Shown: piece by piece, positions 54,876-64,000 of the stretch | Numbering within the stretch: position 1 is the stretch's first letter | Layout: every line of letters starts with the position of its first letter | Assembly: GCF_018139145.2 (NCBI RefSeq) | Contig: NC_059478.1 | Span: forward strand, 29,821,001 to 29,885,000 | Origin: Gymnogyps californianus | Taxonomy: Eukaryota > Chordata > Aves > Accipitriformes > Cathartidae | Length of the DNA: 64,000 nt | Direction of reading: 5' to 3' | Made by a program: the position numbers and the translations under genes | The notes under the pieces: model-generated | The model's input: only the letters and a program-made list of their open reading frames with translations | The model's database searches: none | What the model was told of the DNA's origin: nothing

Positions 54876-57800
54876 GTAAGGGAGCCGAGCCCCGGCCGCG
54901 GGTGCCCGGGCCGGCGCGGACCACCCAGCTCCCACACGGCTGCCTCCGGGGTCTCCCGGGCCGTGCAAGCCCATGTCCTTGCCTTCGCCTGAACCCGGCT
55001 CCTTCCCGCTTCCTTCAGAGGCTTCTCGGCTTCGCGTTGGAAGCAGGAGGTGCAGCAGGCCCAGCGCTCGTGCTCGACAAACGCGCCAGGTTATCGGCAT
55101 TAATTCTCTCTCCACAGATCCAGTGAGGAAAAAAGATAGGAAATTTTTCTGCTTATTCTCTCCCAGCTCCAAGAGAAGAATTTTTGTCCAAGCTAATAAT
55201 TACTGTTTCTAGTGAAGGCGTTTCATTTTGAGGTGTCTTTGAAAAGGATGGGCTAAATTACTTCATTAATGAGAATTTTTCTGGCAGCACTACATGTTAG
55301 TTAAAGTGTTGTAAACACATTGTACCAGTCCAGACACAGACCCAAACAGTGTCCCCCAGTGTCCCGTCTCTCCCTGCAGCACATGGACTCAGCAAGGAGC
55401 AGGCATAACATGGCCGAAAGCCATCCATGACCATCAGTGGCATTGCCTGGTGCTGTGCTTGCTGGGCTGCCTGCAGCCAGGAGACTAATGTCATGCCTGC
55501 AGCAAATGGTTCCGCTGCAGAGACGTCACGTCTTGTCAGGATAAGGGCATGTAAGGATGTGAGATTCAAACTTCAGGTAGAAGAAGCAGTCTGTCCTAGA
55601 CTGTCGGCTGGTTTCCATGTTCTGCTGTTAGTTAAGTGCTCCCTATGACCAGCATTTGGGCGGGCATCCTTTCCCTGCCTGTGCTCTGACACCTGAGGGC
55701 ATGGGCGGGCCTGGAGTGTGGCAGTCCCGGGGCTGTTCCTCCTCTGAGCGGTGACGGTAGTTCCAGGGTTTTCAATGCCTCTTTGGCCCTTAACCAACTG
55801 CTTTTTGTTTATTGCTCCTATTTGCCAGTTCTGTTGAATGGATGAAATGCAGATTTTGTTCAGAGCTTTCCATCCAAGTGCAGCATAGTTAGAAAAACTG
55901 TAATGTAAGCTGGCACCTTCCTCAGCAGATGTGTCCCAGGCGTGTGCTAGCCATGGCTTCCGCCTCTACTGCCAAAAGCAAAGAAGCTTTTTGGAGCAGC
56001 AGCTGTCACTTTCTGTGTATTGGCCTGGCTTCCAGCACAGTGGGTCCTTGACTGGTCCCCTAGATGCTAAAACACTAGAATCACTCATTAATGGTCACAA
56101 TGTTAGTCAGCATGTTAATGAACATCTGATGGCAGTCGCCTCTGACAGTAGAACCAGAGAAAGTGAGCCCAGTGTGACTCTCCCTGCCCATGTGGAGTTG
56201 TTTTTAAAACAACACGTAAATAACAGAAGTAAATAAACTTGGAAATCCACAGTGCCAACCTTGTAGCAAATGCTTTGCTGCAGCTACGAGGTTTGGCTGT
56301 GGCAGATGGATTATAGGCCTTGCCAGGCATAATCACACTGTTTGTGTGCTACCAGTGCGTAAGCCGGATATTTCTGGAGATGAGCACAAGCTACAAAATT
56401 TGGTTCAGGCCTTCAAATGCTGCTGGGTTTGGATGTCTTGGTTTTGAGATCTGAGTTTGGCTCATTACGGAGAGAAGTCTTGACAATGATTTGACATGAT
56501 GGGTTCGTTTCCAAATTTTATTGGAGTTCACAGTCTGGGTTTATTCGGATCCTTCTTGGATTACTTTGCTGATGATTAATACTCTCCATTTTCTTAGAAT
56601 AACCAGATAGAAGAAATCTTTCCAGAAGAGCTTGCTCGTCTTTACAGGCTGGAAACTCTCAATTTGCAGAACAACAGGCTAACTTCAAAAGGTAAGCTGG
56701 CAGAGCCGTGAAGTGGACAGAGCCTGTGCCTCCAGACCACCAGCTTATGCAATGAGGCCAGTGACAGCTGATAAGGAAAGCCACAGAGTGATGGATTGAC
56801 TTGGTTGGAGTGGTTAGCTATAAGCTTCACTCCTTTGGCCATCACACAGATCATGGAGGCACTTCATCATCTGAAACATAATACTCAGTGTATAAGAATG
56901 CAGCCTTACTGAACCAGTGGAGGAGACCTGGCAGCAGCACTGTGTACTGTGGCGTGAGATCTTCTCATCCAGGAAACTCCCTCTGGTCCCACAGGCACAT
57001 CAATGCAATGCACTTTAGAACCAGAAATGTCTGCACGCTGAATGATTTCCTTCTGACTGACCTTGTTTCTTAATCCACTTGTTTAGTTCGGTCTAGTCAG
57101 TCAGTTAGTGCAGTTTAGTCCAGTTTCAGGCCTTGTCGAATTTCGTATGAATACAAATACAATATATTGCAAATAAAGCAACTTCTACCTTCCTTCTAAA
57201 TCTGTTTTGATTTTTGTAGGCAGGTTTTGCTTGCTAAGTCATACGCTTATTAGAGAAACTTGACAAGGAGTTAGTAAGGAAAGCAAAAGAAACAGAGGAA
57301 TTGGAGAAAATAGTAAGAGAGGAGGATATGCAATACAGAAGATATAATTGTTGTTAACTGGTGTGTCACCCAGTTGCTCTGGATGCTGTTGCTATCCTTA
57401 TTCCAGTGATAGAGAACAGCCTTTATTCAGAATGTGGGCATATTATGCATGGGACCTAAAACACAGCACTCTTACATAGCACAAGGAAGGCTGTGCTTTG
57501 TAGATTCAGACTTTGACATTATTACCTTTGGGGCCTGATGTTTCACAAGCTTCAATGCAGCCCTGAGTTTCCAATATGTTTTGACGTGGGAAATAGCTTC
57601 ACCTTTGACTTAAGGTTATCTAAGTGCCAGGTGAAAACGTTATTTGCAGCCTTTCCATTGTGACAGCAGTTGTGCTTGTCTGATCAGCTGGATGTGGAGT
57701 GATTCAGCTGAAAATTAGTAAGTATTGGGGGAGGGTAAGCTCCGGGTTGGATCCGCTCTCTGAGCTGGTTACTGCCTGGCTATCTGGATTGTGGGGGAGC

Positions 57801-60800
57801 AGAACAAGAGAAGGGTTATGACATGCAGATACTGGTGTTATTTTGGCAACATCATGGTCGTAGATCAGATTGATCTGATCATTAAACAACCTCAGATTAT
57901 GTCTTTCCAAGAAAAATGCTTTGCAGATTCATGAGCAAATGACAAACTTCTCAGCATGGTTGCTGTGAGCACCGGTAATCAGCCGTACAGCAAGTCTACA
58001 CAGCTCTGTACCTTACCTTTGCCAGTGGGGTTGGCCACAAGCCTTGCATGCTTAGGATTTTTAATGATCTTCCATTGCTCTTAACAGTCTGTGGGTTTTT
58101 GGTTTTTTTAATTTAAAAAAACCCAAAGACAACAATAGGTCTGAGTCAGATTGTTTCAGTGGCAATGACAAATATTTAAATCTCACATTAAAGATATTAC
58201 CTGAGAGAGAAAGCTACCCTCTGGTATTTTCACTCAGAGAGGCAATAAGGTGCCAATGTCACTGATTAGTTATTCCTGTTTTTAAGGGTTGCCGGAGGAA
58301 GCATTTGAGCATCTGGAGAACCTGAATTACCTGTACCTGGCAAACAATAAGGTAAGAGGCTCACAAGGTTTTCAGAGTTCTTTTCTAATCAGGTTCTGAA
58401 AGTTAAACAAGCAAGTCTTCAATTCTTTTAAAATATATATCCTACATAAGTAAAATTGTGCTAAAGTGATATTCTAATGCAGGTTCATCTAAGGTCAAGA
58501 CAATCAGTTAGTATGCTAAAAAATTAGAGGGTACACATACCGGTATATTTTGAACACTTATTTATTTGTGCAGCTGGTGAAAGGTTTCCCTTGTGTGTGT
58601 AGGGAGGTACAGAGAGCCCCTGCATTTATAAATTACTGCTGTCTTCAGTAGGCTTTGGATCAACTGCATGCAGATTTGGTAGCTGCCTGTATGCAAATAA
58701 GCTGTGGGGTAATGATGTGAAATGCTGCTTATCTCATCAGCTGAGGCTGTGAAAAATTTGTGAACAAACATATCCTAATACCTGTGTTTGAGCCATCAAG
58801 ATCTGTAAAAAGCTATCCAGTTTTCCCTGACTCCTATTCTTACTAGGTTTGATGGGGCGGGGGGATACCCACACACAGTGAAAACTGCACAAGTTATGAA
58901 TTTATTTTTAGCTGCAGTGGTAGGAGCTGAATTTCTTTTTTGATGGAGAAGATCCTAGGTGCTTTCCTGTTAATGACCCAAGTTGAAGTTCATGACAGAA
59001 GCACATCTTCCCTGCCAAGGCTAGGAAATTAAATAACTTCTCACATACCCTTACATCTGGGTGGTTCCCATTATGGCTTTCTTTATCCCCAATGATCGTC
59101 CACAAATATTTGCTACAGAAGAAACTGGGATGCCACAGAAAAATATAAGTTAAAACATCAGGCAGAGCTGCTTTTGTCTACAAAAACCCTGCCCTTCCAT
59201 CCCCTGCCCCCCTCCCCCCCCCAAATGTCTGTATATATATTTTATTATCCTCTTAAAATCTGTGACCTTTTGATGTTTTGTTTATATACATGTGGCCACA
59301 TTCAGGTTTCAGCCAGGCCAAGACATAACCAGAATCACTCCATAGATTTCTGTATGGAGTGATTGAGAATAGAACCCATTCCTTAGTACAGTAACATTGT
59401 GTTCTTTTCTCCCTTTCAAGCACCATTTCCATATAACAATCTTGGCAGTTAATAACTCCATAAAAAGGAACAAGCCAGACTGTGACTAATATTCCAGAAC
59501 TTTGCACTCCAATTTTCCCTGTGTGACAAAACAAAGTGTTTGGTTTTTCTGGCTTTACTGCAGAGAGAAAAGGATCCCAAAAGAAAATGCAAACATCAGC
59601 GAATGTCAGAACTAGTTATAGTGAGAAGTTGTGGACCCACAGAAATAACACATTTCTTTATAAATCACAAGCCAGGACAAACCAGATTGGCTTCAAACTG
59701 CATCCACTCTGCAGCAGGAAACACTGCAGATCAAGTAACTGTGGTGTCTGGAGGAGAGCAGGGATTTGCTGGTAGTTTGCTCCTTGTTTTATGGATTATC
59801 TTAATGCTGCTTTATCTCCAATTGTGATCCCGTCAGATGTAGCTAAATTCTCTTTCATTAAACTAGCATAGTTGGTCAGAGAAAAGAAATATCATAACAG
59901 ACTAAAAGCCTTCTGTGGCGTATGAGTAACAAGTACTTCAAGTAAAGAACAGATGCTATAGTTTCCTTTTTAATTTTTCACCCCACTGTCATAATTTGTA
60001 TCTATCACATAGTATCCACAGTAAGCCTTGTTAATAACAGAAATCTCTTCCACCAAACTGTAGATCAGGTCCTGAGCTGTCATTATTATTTACTATAAGC
60101 TGGTGATTTTGGTGACAGAAGGTTTTACATTTCCCCATATCCCCAAAGTGGTATGGGATTCACCTGGATCCAGTACTTCTGTTTATATCAAAGCTTGTTA
60201 TAAGCAAGAAAACTTGTTCCCAAACTGGTAATAACTTTTGTATAATCCTTCGGAGTTCATTGGTTAACTCATTAGTTAACAGTGGAGAAACACTATCTGC
60301 CATATGGAAAGGAAGATCCAGCAGTAAAGCTGCAAGAAAATTGCAGCTGGAGAAATGCAGAGTGCTACTCTAGACAAAGCTACTCAGTCAACTTTATTTT
60401 TGCTAACAGTTATAACAATCCAACATTAATCCTTCAAGCAGTCAACCAGTGAAGATCAATTAGCCTCACGACTAAGTGCTGAAATGCCAAAGCAAAGTCC
60501 TGAGCAAGTGAAAACTCTTTTTGGATGAAACTTCTCTTTCTTGTGGTTCTGATGTCTCTCATTTCACATATCTGAGCCATGCCCTTTGTTTTGTATAGAA
60601 ATTATAACCTAATAGACTGTGTTTCAGGAGAAAAGCTTTAATGTGCCACCGTGCATGAAAGTGATTAAGTCTGTTCCTGTGTCTGAATTCTCAATATTAT
60701 GTCACGGTAGAGACTTCTTTCTTTCTGAGGCACTGTCAGACCTTCCTGGTCAGAGATGAGTGCCTTTATCCGCTTCCCTGAAATCATATCTCCCAGATCA

Positions 60801-62683
60801 GGAGGTGAGAGATTACTGGTAAAGCCAAGAGCAGTACTGTGGCAACTGTAGTAATATGTAGAATGCCTATTGCCACTGCTTACGTACTATCTGGAAATGC
60901 TGATAGGAGCATGATTTGTGGGAAAGATCTTTTTTGTGTTTGTGACTATTAAACATTTAAGACAGCTTAAGGATGGGGGTTTTGGCACAGGTGAAAATGG
61001 AAAACAGTAAGTAATGTACTTTCATCTTTTAAAAAATAGGACTGTATTATGAGTCCAGTAAATTGCAAGTTCATGGATATAGTCCATCAATGCACACTGG
61101 ACAAACTAGTAGAGAGAGATCTAGGCACCTTTCGGGTAAGTACATAGTTTAAGGCTTGGGTTAGGCAGTTCTCCAATAAGTGTCTAAACACATTATTAAT
61201 CTTTTAAATATTTTCATTTTTACACTATTATTAATAACCAATTGCAGTTTTATGGTAATAAAAATTTGAAAAATATGTTTTCTCATCATGTGAGTCTTGC
61301 TGTGCCTTGCTGGCTGTAAGGACTAAGTTCTGTTTCATGCAACAGTGCTGTGAGGAAGAAGCTTTACAGATTCAATGAATTTCAAGCTAGAAGGCAGATC
61401 TCTTCCATTGCCTGGAGTTTCCCATCCTGATCTCAAAGCTTTAGATGACAAAGAATTCGATATCTCCCTAGAAAAGACGTTCTCTCCAGAGCCCTTCAGA
61501 GTGTACATAAAATATTATAAGAGTGGTCTCATTAGTACTATAGTTAACATCTGTAACCACGGTGATTGTACCTGCCTACTGCAATTCAGTAGTCTTCTGC
61601 TTATGTACTCAAGGATCATATACTACAGCATTGTGTTAATAATTTGTTTCCCAAGGGCTTAATCTTGATGCATAAATCTTCTGGGTTTATGCTTTCCAGA
61701 AGACTGTCCTCCAGCCTGTATTGTGACCTGTATTCTTGGTTTCTAGGTGAATGACTTTGCTATTAGCAGCCACTCAGTGAACCCAGCTATTCTATTATCT
61801 GACTGCTCTGTAAAACTGAGCTTTTTTAATCATTAGTTTTCACTCCACCAATTTTTGTTCAGATGCAGATGTGCCTAGCGTTATTTTTTAAAATCACTGA
61901 TAAAAATAGCAATAGACCAAGAGCAAACACATCAAATCCTATTCCTCTCGTCAACTATAAAGTTTTGGAGACAGGACCTTTCTGTATTTTGTTTCTGATA
62001 CATCACTTGTTTAATGCACAAAGTATCACTGTACAGTAGGTCTTTGCTTTGAAGTCCCATTTGATATTCCATCATCTGGCTCAGAAGCATCCCTGTCCTT
62101 TGGGAACCTGAATCCTCCACTGAAAAGATCATTGTAAATGGATGCAATATTGGAACAAACATATGAAGTGACACTCCCCCCCTCCCCCCCATATACTTTC
62201 ATAAGAGGGTAAGTAGTAGGCCACTGTGAGGTGGGTTGGATTTTTTTGGCACAGCAGACTGAGGAATTAGGGACAATAATAAGCAAACTGTTTGCTCTCT
62301 GAATAACAATTTCTTGATTTCTTCCACCAAAAAGACACAGGACTCTTCCAACCAAAACAAACATTCACATATCTTGGAGCAAAAGTATGTCTCCTTCCTG
62401 GAGAGATTAGTGAGTGAGGACAATTTGTTTTCGTTCATACCTTCTGCGTTCAGTTTAGTTTATTTTTGCCTGTTTAGAGAAAATAAATTTGCAAGTGTTT
62501 TGTTGCTGGTCTAATACTTGGTTAAAGCATTTGTTGCATTTAATTGGAATTCCCCTGTATATTTCTTTTACAGCTAACAGTGGCTCCGAAATTCCTACCA
62601 AATACCTTGATCAGTGCAGATTTTGCAGCCAATTATCTCACTAAGATATATGGGCTAACATTTGGACAGAAACCAAACTTGAG
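54621..62683 (+). CDS. PODN: PODN (podocan), 5' part: first four coding exons
   Basis: Exons 54621-54875, 56598-56691, 58287-58351, 62574-62683, giving 174 codons plus two bases; the gene continues beyond the window. Residues 1 to about 21 are a signal peptide ([15 protein letters not shown]). A Pro/Arg-rich stretch follows, then an N-terminal cysteine cap C49-x3-C-x-C-x7-C63 and the opening of the LRR array ([31 protein letters not shown], and [15 protein letters not shown]). Podocan is a secreted class V small leucine-rich proteoglycan that binds collagen and restrains smooth-muscle proliferation. The order of segments matches human PODN; the paralogue PODNL1 is less likely given the near-identity and the SCP2-PODN neighbourhood. 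The frame is open upstream to an ATG at 54420; 54621 is chosen because it directly precedes the signal peptide. Confidence 0.93.
56598..56691 (+). CDS. PODN: PODN coding exon 2, LRR
   Basis: 94 bp, [17 protein letters not shown] to NRLTSK plus one base of Gly. Acceptor ttcttag, donor AAG/gtaagc. Confidence 0.93.
58287..58351 (+). CDS. PODN: PODN coding exon 3, LRR
   Basis: 65 bp, [17 protein letters not shown] to ANNK, phase 0 end. Acceptor gtttttaag, donor AAG/gtaaga. Confidence 0.93.
61040..61135 (+). repeat. Probable CR1 relic with exon-like borders, PODN intron 3
   Basis: 96 bp open in one frame, ending [20 protein letters not shown] and VERDLG look like decayed CR1 reverse transcriptase (xCKVMHxG ... 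EKDLGVLV). It is flanked by aaaaaatag and a strong gtaagt. See findings. Confidence 0.4.
62574..62683 (+). CDS. PODN: PODN coding exon 4, LRR
   Basis: 110 bp, [19 protein letters not shown] to GQKPNL plus two bases of Arg. Acceptor ttttacag, donor GAG/gtaagg. Confidence 0.94.
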
Positions 62684-64000
62684 GTAAGGGATCGGGAAGT
62701 AAAACAATAGTGTTTTGCCACTGCTTGGATGCAGTTGGTGGGTGATAAGAAACTATCTGGCTGAACCATGTTATCGCTTACTTATGTTTTTTGGAAAGAA
62801 GCTGACTGGCTGTTATTCTCAGTACGAAAGATCAAATAATCTCTCAGACAAACACATTCCAAGGGCTTTTACTAGCTGCCAGACACTTTTGCATAGATAA
62901 AAATTGAATTGTCTCCATTTTATTTGTGTATCAGTTATGAGTTGAAAGGAACAGTTTTGGTTTCTCAAAATGGAGATTAACTGTTTAGAAATCCCTAGTT
63001 TTATTATAGTCCATTCATTTAAAAAAATAGAATCAGGTTGAGTGTATAGTACTCAGTGCAGCTGAATATAACTCAACTATATTAAAGCTAAGCACTTCAG
63101 CACCTTCAGAAGTGGTTCACACCCTCAGATCTGGTTTCAGAGGTCTCTCTGCTGGTTTCAGGTTGTGATTTTCTCAGCTGGATCCAGTGCAGCACATTGG
63201 CGCATCTCAAATTCAGATGCACATAGACCACCTCCTGTGAGATACGGTCTTTTCCAAAGGCGTTTTGAGTAATCTGTACAGACACTGCAGCATGTAAATC
63301 CTGCAAAGACATCTCAGACTCTGTTGGTAGCAATTTACACATCCAAGTTTGGAAGCAGTTAATAATAGCTGACCCAGTTGAGCTCCTAGAGCCCAGTCTT
63401 GTGATGAACTGAAGAACTCTTCATTCCCACTGAATTCGTTGAGAACTGAAGCTACTCTGTGCTTACTAGGCCTCTAGCCTCGTAGACTCTTGGTAACTGA
63501 AAAGGCTGAGTCACTCACTGATTTCTGGCAATATCTCGTCATGAAAGAAGCTAGATTTATACATGTGTTCTTCCTTAATCTGAGTTGCAGAAGCTGCTGT
63601 GTTTTGATTTCATATTAAAATTCTTGCACTCTTCTGAAGTGATTTTCACACGCTCCTATACCAACACTAATTTTACTCAGAATAGTAACTTATTGATTTC
63701 CAAGATTGCTGATATAAAATCCTAACACAGTTGTTTCAGTTGATTTATTTGCCCCCAGCAGAGTTCATGGTCTCAGACTTGATTATTTGGAAAGCAAGGT
63801 TTTCAGAAAGGCAAATATTGGTGAGTTAACTGACCATGCAGGGTGAACATATTTTCAGTGTGGCTCTGAACTCCCTGGAGTGTGTGATCACACGATTGTG
63901 TTTCCATACTGAGCCTTTCCTTCCTTCCAGAAAGATGCTGCCAAGTTCTCTGCAACTGGTAGAGAATCCAAGAACAAGTTAAAAAATCACACTTTGACAC

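Larger units (their letters stand above)
54298..55060 (+). promoter_or_regulatory. PODN: CpG island over PODN first coding exon
   Basis: An abrupt change from AT-rich intergenic DNA to dense CpG at about 54300, covering exon 1 and the start of intron 1. It probably contains the transcription start. Limits are by eye. Confidence 0.7.
54876..64000 (+). other. PODN: PODN intronic sequence (introns 1 to 4, the last truncated)
   Basis: Introns 54876-56597, 56692-58286, 58352-62573 and 62684 to the window end. No next PODN exon (expected SVYLHNN-like) is seen before 64000. A probable CR1 relic lies at 61040-61135; C-rich runs occur near 59205-59222 and 62178-62190. Nothing else recognised. Confidence 0.7.

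Noticed and set aside
54298..54937. Minus-strand ORFs of 179-208 codons opposite PODN exon 1
   Set aside because: Low-complexity products of the CpG island, antisense to a clear signal-peptide exon.
61850..61930. Another possible CR1 relic (cactgataaaaatagcaatagac)
   Set aside because: Resembles a CR1 3' phrase but is too short and mutated to support a call.

Overview
The window is vertebrate nuclear DNA, almost certainly from a bird and probably from Neoaves. Four protein genes are split by GT-AG introns into exons whose translations I recognise. The order ZYG11B, ECHDC2, SCP2, PODN matches the amniote block known from human 1p32. An intronic solo LTR of a type I recall as common in neoavian genomes, plus decayed CR1 LINE pieces, point to a bird. 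The species call is inference; the gene identities are well supported.

Layout. 1-11864 (+): the 3' two thirds of ZYG11B, 12 coding exons from the leucine-rich repeats to the stop, then a 3' UTR of up to about 3 kb. 15165-22568 (-): complete ECHDC2, 10 exons, 292 residues, tail-to-tail with ZYG11B. 22569-22825: a 257-bp CpG-rich divergent promoter between the ECHDC2 and SCP2 start codons. 22826-43430 (+): complete SCP2, 16 exons, 534 residues, ending in the peroxisomal signal AKL, with an internal start (Met395) for the short pro-SCP2 form inside a strikingly GC-rich exon 12. 43431-about 54300: intergenic, no gene seen, some old repeats. 54621-64000 (+): the first four coding exons of PODN (podocan); the gene runs off the right edge.

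Function. ECHDC2 (predicted mitochondrial crotonase-fold enzyme) and SCP2 (peroxisomal 3-oxoacyl-CoA thiolase plus lipid carrier) both concern acyl-CoA and lipid metabolism and probably share one promoter region. ZYG11B is a substrate receptor of a CUL2 ubiquitin ligase for glycine N-degrons. PODN is a secreted small leucine-rich repeat proteoglycan.

I found no undescribed biological system here. The points most worth a second look are: SCP2 exon 12, whose third-position GC is 46/50 codons against 8/35 in exon 11 and 12/31 in exon 13; a perfect 20-bp tandem duplication at the SCP2 intron 2 acceptor; a GC-AG intron in ZYG11B; the absence of ZYG11A between ZYG11B and ECHDC2; an intact solo LTR with its 5-bp target duplication; a 20-G run 84 bp upstream of the PODN start; and an open, frame-compatible exon-like piece of probable CR1 origin in a PODN intron.
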